Origin: Anaerolineae bacterium
GTDB taxonomy: Bacteria > Chloroflexota > Anaerolineae > Aggregatilineales > Phototrophicaceae
Assembly: GCA_022824465.1 (NCBI GenBank)
Contig: JAJDZV010000008.1
Coordinates: 186,001-250,000 of the forward strand
Direction: 5' to 3'
DNA: 64,000 nt
Numbering within the stretch: the stretch's first letter is position 1; each line of letters begins with the position of its first letter. A program made the position numbers and the translations under genes. Of the stretch, positions 31,713 to 44,130 are shown in pieces. The notes beneath the pieces are model-generated. The model saw only the letters and a program-made list of their open reading frames with translations, made no database searches and was not told the origin of the DNA.

Positions 31713-33095
31713 ATGGACGTCATGCAGCAGGCTGAAGAAGTCCTCGAGGCGGCCAGCCAAGATTCGCCGCCTCCGTATTCCGGTCCGCTCTCGCCGGACA
31801 GAATCGCCTGGTTGGTTCTGATTGCCGCGTTCATTCTCTTTTGCACCGTCACGCTCAGCACCGCGCTTGGCGTATGGCACTATCTTTTTCGCTCGACAGT
31901 CGCCATGTCGGCTACGCTGCAAGTAGCGACCGGCACCGTTGGCATCGTCCCAGGCGCGGACCCCACCGTCGTCGCCGTGCGTGAAGACCGCGAACTGACG
32001 AATACTCTAACGGGCATCAGCACTGATTCGCTTTCCCAGGCCACTATACTAATCCGCGAGAATCCGCTGGAAGGCGACTCGTCCACACTGCTAGCCGCTG
32101 TAACGCTCCAGGGCGACACCCAGCTAAAATTTAACTTCGCCCGTCGTCCCCGCTTTGAATGGAGCCAGAATCCGCAACATGTCTACTTCTCCGCCCTGCG
32201 AGGAGACTTGGATATTATGGTGTCCGGCGTCGGCGACCGCCGCTTTCTGATGGAATTCGCCAGCGACGATCTGGGCTCGACCGAGGGCGTGGTTGTACAG
32301 ATTCGAAACAACGGTCGCTTTCGCGTCAGCGTCACCGAGGATGAGGTCCGGGTGCTCAATCTCTCAGGCGAAGCCTTCGTCTTCTTCCGCGAAGATGAAA
32401 GTCGTAGGGCTGTCGTAAGCGACGGACAGGAGTTGGTCGCCCGGATCGGCGCGCGCAGCCTGACTCGCCGCAACGACTCCACAAACGTCTTGCAGAGCGG
32501 GAGTTTCAGCCTGCTTCGCGGCCCCCAGCTTATAGGCGCGCTGACCGACTGGCAATGTAGCGTACGGCAACAACAGGCGCCGCCGGGCAATTTCTCGCTT
32601 GAGCCCTTCGACGGCCGAGTCTCACTTCGCCTAAACCGCTTCAACAATGCCCAATCAAATGGCGAGGTGCGCTGCACGCAAACCTTTGCCGGCGACGGCC
32701 TGTCGGTCGCTGAATTCGACTCGCTGCGAATTCTGACCACTTTCCGGACTGATTATCAATCACTTAGCGTTTGTGGCCGTGCCGCCAGTGAATGCCCGCT
32801 GATGCTTCAAGTCACCTATTTCGAAAAGAACGGGCAAGATATCAGCCACTGGTACCGCGGCTTCTACTACGCCGACGCCGACGCTCGCAAACGCTGCGAT
32901 ACCTGCATTGAAGATCACGTCAATATCAACCAAGGCGCCTGGTACACCTTTGATTCGGATAATCTCTTCAACTTGATCGCCGAAGATGAAAAACCCGCCC
33001 GCGTCAAGTCGGTATCGTTTTACGCGTCGGGCCACCAGTTCGATACCATCGTAAGTGAAATGATCCTCTTGCTCGGCGAATCGACCGCCGGTTAG
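31713..33095 (+). CDS. Single-pass membrane protein with FecR-like and beta-sandwich regions
   Basis: 460 residues. A Pro-rich cytoplasmic start (1-30), one membrane helix (about 32-55), then a large external part. Residues about 190-250 (VRVLNLSGEAFVF, RRAVVSDGQELVAR) resemble a FecR-type repeat, and the remainder (about 290-460) is strand-rich with six cysteines and aromatic residues, like a carbohydrate-binding sandwich. Function unknown. An in-frame ATG three codons in (31722) is an alternative start. Followed by a zinc-ribbon membrane protein 46 bases later. Confidence 0.72.
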   Translation: MDVMQQAEEVLEAASQDSPPPYSGPLSPDRIAWLVLIAAFILFCTVTLSTALGVWHYLFRSTVAMSATLQVATGTVGIVPGADPTVVAVREDRELTNTLTGISTDSLSQATILIRENPLEGDSSTLLAAVTLQGDTQLKFNFARRPRFEWSQNPQHVYFSALRGDLDIMVSGVGDRRFLMEFASDDLGSTEGVVVQIRNNGRFRVSVTEDEVRVLNLSGEAFVFFREDESRRAVVSDGQELVARIGARSLTRRNDSTNVLQSGSFSLLRGPQLIGALTDWQCSVRQQQAPPGNFSLEPFDGRVSLRLNRFNNAQSNGEVRCTQTFAGDGLSVAEFDSLRILTTFRTDYQSLSVCGRAASECPLMLQVTYFEKNGQDISHWYRGFYYADADARKRCDTCIEDHVNINQGAWYTFDSDNLFNLIAEDEKPARVKSVSFYASGHQFDTIVSEMILLLGESTAG

Positions 33096-33141
33096 CGGCG
33101 AGACAAGATCGTTCCGGATTGACGCCGCAAAGGGCTTAGGC

Positions 33142-33672
33142 ATGACTGAGAATCTCAACGACATACTGCTTGTGGCGACCGTGCTCTTAGCCGTTATCAT
33201 CGCGGCGTTCTGGCTGGCGATCGTCTTGTGGGCTTATCGCGATATGCGCTCCCGCTCGCGCGATCCGCTTGCGCAGTTACTGGTAGCGCTGCTCGTCTTC
33301 CTGCTGAACGCGCCCGGGCTGATCGTGTACATCTTGCTGCGACCGCGCGAAACTCTGTCCGATGCCTACGAGCGTTCGCTGGAAGAAGAAGCGCTGCTCC
33401 AGGAAATCGAGGAACGCCCTCTATGCCCGGGTTGCGGCCAGCGCGTTCAGCACGACTGGCAAGCCTGCCCCCACTGTCATCACCGTTTGAAGAAAGCCTG
33501 CGTAAACTGCGAATACTTGCTGGAGCTTCCCTGGAATATCTGCCCCCGCTGCACGACCAGCCAGGTCAAATACACGTCAGACGGCGATATCGCCTTGAAC
33601 TCTCGCCACGTGCAGCCGTCTCAGCCCGCGCCAATCGACGCCAAATGGGTCGCCTCGCAAGAACTGGACTGA
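33142..33672 (+). CDS. Membrane protein with two zinc ribbons
   Basis: 176 residues. Two hydrophobic segments (about 8-32 and 43-66), a helical acidic linker (72-92), then four CxxC knuckles: C95/C98, C109/C112, C120/C123 and C134/C137, i.e. two zinc ribbons facing the cytoplasm, and a polar tail. Such double zinc ribbon proteins are common but uncharacterised. Probably cotranscribed with the FecR-like gene. Confidence 0.8.
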   Translation: MTENLNDILLVATVLLAVIIAAFWLAIVLWAYRDMRSRSRDPLAQLLVALLVFLLNAPGLIVYILLRPRETLSDAYERSLEEEALLQEIEERPLCPGCGQRVQHDWQACPHCHHRLKKACVNCEYLLELPWNICPRCTTSQVKYTSDGDIALNSRHVQPSQPAPIDAKWVASQELD

Positions 33673-33690
33673 TGCCGCCGACGCTCGACC

Positions 33691-37199
<3,509 letters not shown>

Positions 37200-37229
37200 T
37201 TGTAAGGCGCCGCTTGCATCGTTTAGAAT
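37200..37229 (+). promoter_or_regulatory. Promoter of iscS-mnmA
   Basis: TTGTAA (37200-37205), 18 bases, TAGAAT (37224-37229). iscS ATG is 38 bases downstream, which argues against starts further upstream. Confidence 0.5.
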
Positions 37230-37266
37230 GATGACGATACGAAACACGCCGAGAGTCGCTATAACC

Positions 37267-38445
37267 ATGAGAGCCAGCCGCCAGGTCTACCTCGATCACT
37301 CGGCTTCCACGCCCGTCGATCCGCGGGTGCTGGACGCAATGATGCCCTATTTCAGCGACATCTACGGCAATCCAACATCGGCCCACAATCAGGGGAGGGA
37401 CGCCGCGCGCGTTATCGAAGCGGCTCGCGAGACGGTGGCAGCCATTCTCAACTGTCGCGCGAACGAAATCGTCTTCACTGGCGGCGGCTCGGAAAGCGAC
37501 AACCTCGCGATTCGCGGCGCCGCCTGGCGAGCGCGGCAGCACAACTTGTCCGCTCGCCTGATCACATCGCCGGTCGAGCATAGCGCCGTCGCCAACACCA
37601 TTGCTCAATTACGCGACCTCATGGGATTCGAGTCGGTAGCGGCGCCCGTGGATCGGTATGGACTGGTGGACGAAGACGCCTTTGTCAAAGCCTGCAATGA
37701 TGGCGGCGCGATCGCCAGTGTCATCTACGCCAACAACGAACTTGGCAGCATCAACGACTTGCCCGCTCTTTCATCGATCGCCAGAGACAGAGGCATTCTC
37801 TTCCACACCGACGCGGTCCAGGCCGGCGGCCAGCTGACCTTGGATGTTGAGCGGCTCGGCGTCGACATGCTCAGCCTCTCGGCGCACAAGTTTTATGGAC
37901 CCAAAGGCGTCGGCGTTTTGTACATCCGCAGCGGGCTGGACTTGCCGTCCGCCATCACTGGTGGCGGCCACGAGGGCGGGCGCCGCGCCGGCACCCAGAA
38001 CACAGCCTTCATCGTCGGTCTGGCTCGCGCGCTTGAACTGGCGCATCAAGCGAAGGCCGAGCGCTGCGCTCATTTTCGTTTGATGCGAGACAGGCTCATC
38101 AGCGGCGTACTGACTCGCGTACCGGGCGCGCAACTCTCAGGACAGCCCGACAAACGCTTGCCCTCCCACGCCAGCTTCATCATCGCCGGCATCGACGCCA
38201 ACGCCCTGCTGATGCACCTCGATATAAACGGCATCGCGGCCAGCAGCGGCTCCGCTTGCATGACTGGCAATCCCGAACCCTCTGAGATTCTCTTGGCGGT
38301 CGGCTACACCGCTGAGCAGGCGAAGTGCGGCTTGCGCTTTTCAGTCGGCGTCCGCACCAATGAAGACGATATTGACTATACGGTTGACGCGCTTGCCCGC
38401 GCCGTTGACAAGCTGAGCCAGTTAAGTCGCGAGCGCGCGCCATGA
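37267..38445 (+). CDS. iscS: Cysteine desulfurase, IscS/NifS type
   Basis: PLP enzyme that takes sulfur from cysteine as a persulfide. 392 residues from the ATG at 37267, matching family length; the frame is open further upstream but the promoter at 37200-37229 and loss of homology argue against a longer protein. PLP lysine K208 in SLSAHKFYGPKG, His H105 in SPVEHSAV, and the persulfide cysteine C331 in SSGSACMTG on the long, mobile loop place it in class I (IscS/NifS), not SufS. Overlaps mnmA by four bases (ATGA). Confidence 0.95.
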   Translation: MRASRQVYLDHSASTPVDPRVLDAMMPYFSDIYGNPTSAHNQGRDAARVIEAARETVAAILNCRANEIVFTGGGSESDNLAIRGAAWRARQHNLSARLITSPVEHSAVANTIAQLRDLMGFESVAAPVDRYGLVDEDAFVKACNDGGAIASVIYANNELGSINDLPALSSIARDRGILFHTDAVQAGGQLTLDVERLGVDMLSLSAHKFYGPKGVGVLYIRSGLDLPSAITGGGHEGGRRAGTQNTAFIVGLARALELAHQAKAERCAHFRLMRDRLISGVLTRVPGAQLSGQPDKRLPSHASFIIAGIDANALLMHLDINGIAASSGSACMTGNPEPSEILLAVGYTAEQAKCGLRFSVGVRTNEDDIDYTVDALARAVDKLSQLSRERAP

Positions 38446-39566
38446 GCCGGTCGGATACGCGCGTGGTCGTCGCCATGAGCGGCGGCGTCGACAGCTCGGT
38501 AGCGGCCGCGCTACTGGTTGAAGCCGGCTACGATGTTGTTGGCATGATGATGCGCCTTTGGTCGGATCCGACGATGGGCGGCGCCGAGCACAACCGCTGC
38601 TGCACCCCGGTCCAGATGAATGATGCCCGCCACATCGCCGAAAAGCTGGGCATTCCCTTCTACGTTCTGGATAGCAAGGACATTTTCCGCGAAACCGTCG
38701 TTCAATATTTCATCGACGGACACCGCGACGGCTTTACGCCGAACCCCTGCCTGGAGTGCAATCGCCGCATTCGTTTCGACTGGCTGCTGCGCAACGCCCT
38801 GGCGCTCGACGCTGACTTTCTCGCCACAGGCCATTACGCCCGCATCACAAAGGACGACGGCGGCTGGCGGCTGCGCCGCGGCGTCGACGCCGATAAAGAC
38901 CAAAGCTATGTGCTGAGCGTATTGGGCCAAGAACAGCTCCGACGGGCGCTCTTCCCGGTCGGCGAATATCCCAAGTCCAAAGTGCGCAAGCTCGCCGCCA
39001 CACTCGGCTTTGACGTCGCTGGCAAAAGGGACAGTCAGGACCTCTGCTTCCTGGGCAAGAGCGATTATCGCAGCTTCTTGCGGCTGCACGCGCCCGATGT
39101 CATCGCGCCGGGACCCATCGTGAACCGCGACGGCCTCGTCCTTGGACAGCATCAGGGACTGGCGAATTATACCATCGGCCAACGGAAAGGCTTGGGCATT
39201 TCTTCGCGCGAGCCGCTCTATGTCCTGGCGATGGACGAAAGGCGCAACGCCCTCGTAGTCGGCGCGAGAGACCAACTTGGGCGCGACGAGCTTGTCGCTG
39301 AAAATGTCAATTGGGTGAGCGGCAGCCCGCCAGCTGCGTCATTCCGCGCCGATGTCAAGATCCGCTACCGCGCGCGATCCCAGCCGGCTGAAATCGAGGT
39401 GATGGCCGACGGCGCCATGAAAGCGCGCTTCGACCAGCCGCAGCGCGACATCACGCCCGGACAGGCGGCCGTGGTCTATCGCGGCGATATTTGCCTCGGT
39501 GGCGGCGTCATCGCCAAATACGAGAATCGGTCTGCAGCGCAGAACGGCAGCACGCATATCGCCTGA
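38442..39566 (+). CDS. mnmA: tRNA-specific 2-thiouridylase MnmA
   Basis: Adds sulfur to U34 of tRNA-Lys, -Glu and -Gln. 374 residues. PP-loop SGGVDSS (13-19), the catalytic cysteine pair C103 (NPCLECN) and C202 (QDLCFLG), and the tRNA-binding GQRKGLGI region are intact. Its ATG overlaps the iscS stop, so the desulfurase and the thiolase are made together, a direct sulfur-relay unit. Confidence 0.97.
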   Translation: MSRSDTRVVVAMSGGVDSSVAAALLVEAGYDVVGMMMRLWSDPTMGGAEHNRCCTPVQMNDARHIAEKLGIPFYVLDSKDIFRETVVQYFIDGHRDGFTPNPCLECNRRIRFDWLLRNALALDADFLATGHYARITKDDGGWRLRRGVDADKDQSYVLSVLGQEQLRRALFPVGEYPKSKVRKLAATLGFDVAGKRDSQDLCFLGKSDYRSFLRLHAPDVIAPGPIVNRDGLVLGQHQGLANYTIGQRKGLGISSREPLYVLAMDERRNALVVGARDQLGRDELVAENVNWVSGSPPAASFRADVKIRYRARSQPAEIEVMADGAMKARFDQPQRDITPGQAAVVYRGDICLGGGVIAKYENRSAAQNGSTHIA

Positions 39567-39601
39567 GTCCAAACTTGCTTGTCTACGCTTGACGAGGATC
39601 C

Positions 39602-40408
39602 CTAGCCGAAAATGCCGACTGCCGCGCGACTGAATTCGTCCGGAAACAGGAGCAGCGCGTATGTCGCCGCCAGGATGTAGGGCGCGTAGGGCAGGGCAGT
39701 GAAGCGCCGGTAGCGCCGGCCGCGCAGCCGTAGCTGAGTCAAGTAGATCAGCGCGCCGATGCCGCCCAATACAATCGTCAAAATCATCGCCACCAGGATA
39801 TGGGGAAAACCAACGATCAGCCCGCTCAGCGCCATAAGATACACATCGCCCGCGCCAAATGCCGGCGACCTGACTCTTGCCGCCAATCGTCCATAGAGCT
39901 GGCCACCAAGATATGCGAAACCAAACACAAGGCCGCCGCATGCTCCGCCGAAAAGCGCCGACGCCAGATTGGGCGGTGGCTGCGGCAAGGCGACCGCGTC
40001 AAACAGAGCGAGGAGGGCTGCCGCGATCAGGGGCGCCAGCAGTATTCGCTTTCGCTGCAGGTCGACAAGCGCGAGCAGAACAAACGCCACGGCGTATGCT
40101 TGCCATACAAATAACTGCGCGCCCGGCGGCCTTGCGTTTTGCGCGGCAAAGTGATGTGTGGCCAGCAGCAGGCTCGCGACAGTTAGCTCAGTCGCGGGAT
40201 AGCGCCAGGGAAGACGAGGACGTCGCGTGTCGGCTCGCCCGGGGCGCGCAAGCCAATCGGCGACGCCAAGCCAGGCGATTACCGGCCGCGGACTGCCATC
40301 AGCGTAGCGCGGACGACGTAGCCATGGACCATCCGGCAGCGCGTCAGCCAGGGCGTTGACGACGGCGCCAGCCAGGAGTCCGATTATGACGGTGAGTAGC
40401 GCGTCCAT
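39602..40408 (-). CDS. A24-family prepilin peptidase-like protein
   Basis: Polytopic membrane aspartic protease of the type IV prepilin peptidase family. 268 residues; the two catalytic aspartates are in LVDLQRKRI and the GxGD motif FGAGDVYLMA. About six to seven hydrophobic segments. The N-terminal cysteines of the bifunctional PilD form are missing, so an N-methyltransferase activity is unlikely. No pilin genes are in the window. It starts 25 bases after the JAMM gene and is probably the last gene of that operon. Confidence 0.85.
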   Translation of the reverse strand: MDALLTVIIGLLAGAVVNALADALPDGPWLRRPRYADGSPRPVIAWLGVADWLARPGRADTRRPRLPWRYPATELTVASLLLATHHFAAQNARPPGAQLFVWQAYAVAFVLLALVDLQRKRILLAPLIAAALLALFDAVALPQPPPNLASALFGGACGGLVFGFAYLGGQLYGRLAARVRSPAFGAGDVYLMALSGLIVGFPHILVAMILTIVLGGIGALIYLTQLRLRGRRYRRFTALPYAPYILAATYALLLFPDEFSRAAVGIFG

Positions 40409-40433
40409 GGTTGAGTCTTGGCAGCGGCAAGGG

Positions 40434-40973
40434 CTAGGGCGCGAGCTCCGGCGGCGGAGGCAGCAGCGCCACGGACAGCGCGACCAAGAGCAGCAAACTC
40501 GCGATTCCGGCGGCCACGATGGCGATTTTCTGCTGCTTGGACAACTGCTCGGTTTCGCCGCCGAACATTTCGCTGTGGAGAATTAAGTCAAGGGGCGTCG
40601 CGGATTGACTGTCGATCCGCCAGAGCTTCAACTGAGGCTTGGCGCGCTCGAGCGAAACTATCAGATGCAGCAAGTTGGAGTCGGCCGCTTCGGCGATGTC
40701 CGCGCGCGATGGAATCGGCGCGGAGCGAGGATGCGAATGGTAGACGCCAATCCAGGCGAGACCGTCCGCGTCGATCGCCTTGAGCGCCGCCAATTGCTCC
40801 TCAGGATCAAGGCCGAAGCTTTTGGCTGGCGCCGCAGCGGCGTTGCGCAGGGGCAGCGCCTTGACGATGGTCGCGCCATTGCCAGCGAGCAAGCCGCAAG
40901 CTTCGTTCGGGGCGGCAGCCTCGGCGTGATTGACGATCTGACGCGCCACGCGGTATGCGATCCTCTCTGGCAT
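40434..40973 (-). CDS. Membrane-anchored JAMM/MPN metalloprotease-like protein
   Basis: 179 residues from the ATG two bases after the upstream stop. The JAB1/MPN/Mov34 motif is complete: E24 (NEACGLLAG), H79-S-H81 and D92 (HxH-x10-D), so zinc binding and isopeptidase/peptidase activity are plausible. Relatives include Mec+, which releases cysteine from the sulfur carrier CysO, and de-ubiquitinating-type JAMM enzymes. Unusually, one hydrophobic helix (about 149-171) at the C-terminus should anchor it to the membrane, with a short PPPPELAP tail. No ubiquitin-like carrier with terminal Gly-Gly is next to it. Confidence 0.85.
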   Translation of the reverse strand: MPERIAYRVARQIVNHAEAAAPNEACGLLAGNGATIVKALPLRNAAAAPAKSFGLDPEEQLAALKAIDADGLAWIGVYHSHPRSAPIPSRADIAEAADSNLLHLIVSLERAKPQLKLWRIDSQSATPLDLILHSEMFGGETEQLSKQQKIAIVAAGIASLLLLVALSVALLPPPPELAP

Positions 40974-40975
40974 CG

Positions 40976-41338
40976 TCAGTCGGCATCCGGCGGGATGTTG
41001 AAGCTGATTTCGGCACAATCCTGCGGCGGGTCGCGCGATTCATAGTATAGCTCGGCTTTGAGCGTATACTCGCCGCTCGGATCATCGACGCCGCGAATGT
41101 GCATGGTGAATTCGTTGTCGAAGTGCATCGTAGCAATGACATCCAGATCGCTGACCATTGTGCCATCGTTTCGGCGCGCGGCGATAAGCAAATTGGGCCG
41201 TTCTTGAAAGGGCGTCAGCGTAAGATTGACCTTGACGCGAAAACGATCGCGGTAGGGCGATGCGCTCAGCGTTTCGATCTTGACCTTATGCCTCGGCTGC
41301 GGAACGAGGTTGGCATCGTTGAAGAGATTGATTTCCAC
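40976..41338 (-). CDS. Beta-rich protein of unknown function in the JAMM operon
   Basis: 120 residues with no signal peptide, predicted by eye to be mostly strands (KVKIETLSASPYRDRFRVKVNLTL, GEYTLKAELYYES). I do not recognise it, and its C-terminus (PPDAD) is not the Gly-Gly of a ubiquitin-like protein. Three bases after the ACT gene's stop and two bases before the JAMM start, so it is almost certainly their functional partner; it could be a substrate or adaptor. Confidence 0.65.
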   Translation of the reverse strand: MEINLFNDANLVPQPRHKVKIETLSASPYRDRFRVKVNLTLTPFQERPNLLIAARRNDGTMVSDLDVIATMHFDNEFTMHIRGVDDPSGEYTLKAELYYESRDPPQDCAEISFNIPPDAD

Positions 41339-41341
41339 CGC

Positions 41342-41788
41342 TCACTGTCCCTGTCTGAGATCGTCTTGCAGCGTCTGCAAAACCGCGACCGCCTTGGAAA
41401 GGGCATCCGCGGGCACGAAGACGTGATCGCGCGAGAAGGCGGCGAAGGCGAGAACCGGTATTTCCGCCGCTGCCAGCGCCTGGCTGATCCGCGCGATGAA
41501 ACCGACGAGATCCGGCTCAAGAATTGCGGAGAATGATATGAGCCGGTAACGCTGGTCGCTAATGTTCGCGACGCGCAGTCGAGCGCGAAAGGCGGGCAAA
41601 ACAGCGTCTTGCAGCACAAGCGTTGTTTCGTCCTTGTCGCAGATTAGCGCGCTGAAAGGCAGTCCCGCCTCCGCCAGGATGGCGGCGGCCAGGGTGATGG
41701 CATTGGCTGGCAGACTGACGAGGCGGTAGTCGCGTTCGTCAGCGCATATTGCGGTTTGGCTAAGCGTCTGGTCTGCGTCTGGCGTCAT
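41342..41788 (-). CDS. ACT-domain protein
   Basis: 148 residues with two ACT-like halves (about 15-75 and 80-140). The second ends in the recognisable HVFVPADALSKAVAVLQTL, as in CASTOR-like/ACT_7 proteins that bind amino acids. There is no enzyme domain, so it is probably a ligand-sensing regulator. Lies six bases after the SerK-like gene stop and three before the next gene. Confidence 0.75.
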   Translation of the reverse strand: MTPDADQTLSQTAICADERDYRLVSLPANAITLAAAILAEAGLPFSALICDKDETTLVLQDAVLPAFRARLRVANISDQRYRLISFSAILEPDLVGFIARISQALAAAEIPVLAFAAFSRDHVFVPADALSKAVAVLQTLQDDLRQGQ

Positions 41789-41794
41789 GGTTGC

Positions 41795-42613
41795 CTACTC
41801 GGCGAATTGGAAGGTTGATTCGGCATAATAGCGTATGCTGCGGGCGGCGTACTGCTCGCGCAGCCAGTCTTGCAGCAAGGCATTCTTGGCGTCCAGCGGC
41901 GCGTCGGCGCGCAGGCTCTCCATCGGATAGTTGACGTTGAGGGCGCGGCCGTGCACGATGTGACGGCTGACGCCAGGCGGAAGATAGGCGCCATCGACCG
42001 CGGCTTGGATGATTTCCGCTGGCGTATAGACGGGAAACATGATCAAAGCGATGCCGCTGGGGAAAAGAGACCAGATCTGGCCCGGATCGCTTAGCGGCGT
42101 CCGATACAAGCTGGCTGAGTTGTGATAGGCGTTTACCAGGTTGGCGAGCGTCGCGTTCCGTTGCGTCAAGTTCTCGGCGGCGGCATGAATTGAGTATACG
42201 GGTCCTTCTCTAAGCAGGATCTGCGCCACCGCGCTGCCGTCCCAGCCGGTCCGGATGTCGGTGTGGTTGATCGCGTCCAACTTTCGCAGAAGGCGATCGG
42301 CTTTCCAATCAGCGACTACATGCTGCCAGACGCCTAGCTCGACATAGTCGCTCTCGTAGTCGAGTATCTGCGCCAGGATATGTTTGTATCCGAGCAAAGA
42401 CATCGACAAATGCCGATTTGAGCCATCCATCAAGACGTAGCGGTCGTCAGGCAGTTCGGCGACGAGCGGCGGATTTGTAAAGAACTCGGCTCGAGCAAGC
42501 CGCTTCATCAAAGGCTTCGAGCGCTGCGCATCGCTCTTTTCGTGCGGCAAAATGGCATCGACGCGGACGATTCTCAATTCGGGCGAGGGTGCGCTTATTG
42601 GATTCGAAAACAT
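41795..42613 (-). CDS. ParB/Srx-fold protein, SerK/SbnI-like
   Basis: 272 residues. The N-terminal ParB-like fold has ILPHE (21-25, a potential catalytic glutamate), and the MDGSNRHLS loop (62-70) at the DGxxR motif, followed by LLGYKHILAQILDY. This pattern and the later W-x-H in GVWQHVVADW match the family of the free serine kinase SerK and the siderophore-pathway kinase SbnI, which make O-phosphoserine. Enzyme activity here is inference. First gene of the tight operon to 39602. The ATG has no good ribosome site. Confidence 0.7.
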   Translation of the reverse strand: MFSNPISAPSPELRIVRVDAILPHEKSDAQRSKPLMKRLARAEFFTNPPLVAELPDDRYVLMDGSNRHLSMSLLGYKHILAQILDYESDYVELGVWQHVVADWKADRLLRKLDAINHTDIRTGWDGSAVAQILLREGPVYSIHAAAENLTQRNATLANLVNAYHNSASLYRTPLSDPGQIWSLFPSGIALIMFPVYTPAEIIQAAVDGAYLPPGVSRHIVHGRALNVNYPMESLRADAPLDAKNALLQDWLREQYAARSIRYYAESTFQFAE

Positions 42614-42711
42614 CGGATTCGCGAGTACAATGTCAATGGGATGGCGACTAGCGTATCACGAACTGAGGCGCGCGGCAATTGCGCCGGCGCGCTTGGAGCG
42701 AGGAGTAGGCG

Positions 42712-43230
42712 ATGGGCGCGAAGCAGCAAGGCGCGGACGCGACAAACGGCCGCTGGCTGACGATCCCGCGAACCTTGTCTTTCGTCTTGAACGGGAATGA
42801 CATCTTGCTCATGAAGCGGGCGGGAAACAGGCACGTCTTTCCAAATCAGTACAATGGGCTGGGCGGACATATCGAGCGCTTTGAAGATCCGGCCGCCAGC
42901 GCGATGCGCGAAATCTACGAGGAGTCGGGTTTGGCGGCGCATACTCTGCGGCTGCGCAGCATCCACAATATCGACGCCGGCGCCGACACGGGCATTATGC
43001 TGTTTGTGTATACTGCCATCAGCGATAGCCGTGAGTTTTCGCGGCAGTCCGCAGAAGGACGGCTGGAGTGGGTTTCGCGGTCGCGCATAAGCGAGCTGGA
43101 CCTGGTCGAGGATCTACCGCAGCTCTTGCCGCGAATTCTGGACATGGGCGCGGACGAGCCGCCGCTGCACGCACACGCCAGTTATGACGCCACTGACCGG
43201 GTCGTTCTGCGCTTCCGCGACGGTGGTTAA
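42712..43230 (+). CDS. NUDIX hydrolase
   Basis: 172 residues with a complete Nudix box: G52-x5-E58-x7-R66-E67-x2-E70-E71-x-G73. Hydrolyses a nucleoside diphosphate linked to some moiety; the surrounding sequence resembles MutT/8-oxo-dGTPase-like members. GAGGAG lies six bases before the ATG. TACAAT (42626-42631) upstream may be its -10 box. Divergent from the JAMM operon. Confidence 0.92.
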   Translation: MGAKQQGADATNGRWLTIPRTLSFVLNGNDILLMKRAGNRHVFPNQYNGLGGHIERFEDPAASAMREIYEESGLAAHTLRLRSIHNIDAGADTGIMLFVYTAISDSREFSRQSAEGRLEWVSRSRISELDLVEDLPQLLPRILDMGADEPPLHAHASYDATDRVVLRFRDGG

Positions 43231-43301
43231 GTCGAGGCCGCGGCTCAGCTGCGGATCTGCTTCATTGGCGCTTCGTTACCCTTGGGACCATTGGACGTCA
43301 A

Positions 43302-43742
43302 ATGCCTGAATCGCTGGATACGGACGCGACTGTAGAGGCCGCGCCAGCAGCTGAGTCCAAACGCAATCCGTTGCGTCGCGTCGGCTGTCTGCTGCTGCTG
43401 ACTTTATGGTTCCTGCTTTTGCTGACGCCCTGCGGATTGTTCTATCTGGCGGCAAATGGCGAAATTCGCCTGGATCACGCGGATATTCCGGCGCCACACT
43501 CGCACCCGCTGCTGCTCGTCACGCTGCTTAGCAATGCGGACTATCGAGGGCTGCAGATCACGCGGTCCTCGATCGTCAGCGCGATTGACGGGGCGGCGGT
43601 CTGCATTGAAACTGCCGTAAGCTACCTGCTATGGTCAACCAGCGGCGGCGACCAGAACGTCAAATACTGCGACTGTTACTCGCGCGCGGACGCGGAAGCA
43701 GCCTGGGCGCTGACGGGGACGCATTCCTCGGCCTGCGAGTAG
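43302..43742 (+). CDS. Single-pass membrane protein, unknown
   Basis: 146 residues with a basic stretch and one strong hydrophobic segment (about 27-50), then an outer domain with four cysteines (including C-D-C and a C-terminal C) that could form disulfides. No family recognised. It lies 71 bases after the NUDIX gene and is followed by another small membrane protein. Confidence 0.65.
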   Translation: MPESLDTDATVEAAPAAESKRNPLRRVGCLLLLTLWFLLLLTPCGLFYLAANGEIRLDHADIPAPHSHPLLLVTLLSNADYRGLQITRSSIVSAIDGAAVCIETAVSYLLWSTSGGDQNVKYCDCYSRADAEAAWALTGTHSSACE

Positions 43743-43781
43743 AATAAGACCGGCGGCAATTTCAGAAAGCGGAGCCAAGTG

Positions 43782-44093
43782 ATGGAAGCGCTGCAAAACA
43801 TCGACCCGGCGCATCTGCCTATCATAGGGGTTGGTTGCGCCGCGCTGTGCATCGTGGCCTTCGTCATTGCCTTTGCCCTGCAGGCGGTAAGCAGCATTTT
43901 TGAAGTCATATTCGGCCTGGTAGAACTTCTGATCGAGTTGCTTCAAGGGGGGCCTGTGGCTTGGTGCGGCTGCATCTTGCTGATCGCTGGCGCGCTTGCC
44001 TTCGCTGGCGCGATAATCCTGGTGGCACATGCGCCCGAGAGCTGCGCGGCGCATCCGACGCGTTTCTGTCAGTGGTTTGGCTTTCTGCCGTAA
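43782..44093 (+). CDS. Small two-helix membrane protein
   Basis: 103 residues from the ATG with GGAG seven bases upstream (a GTG one codon earlier is less likely). Hydrophobic segments at about 14-40 and 58-82; short polar tail with three cysteines. Unrecognised. Cotranscribed with the preceding gene by position. Confidence 0.65.
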   Translation: MEALQNIDPAHLPIIGVGCAALCIVAFVIAFALQAVSSIFEVIFGLVELLIELLQGGPVAWCGCILLIAGALAFAGAIILVAHAPESCAAHPTRFCQWFGFLP

Positions 44094-44130
44094 GGATCGA
44101 GGAACTTCATCGGCGAGCAGGAAAATTACT

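Noticed and set aside
31584-31922. N-terminal extension of yebC
   Set aside because: The family begins at MSGHSKW; the extension crosses the divergent promoter region.
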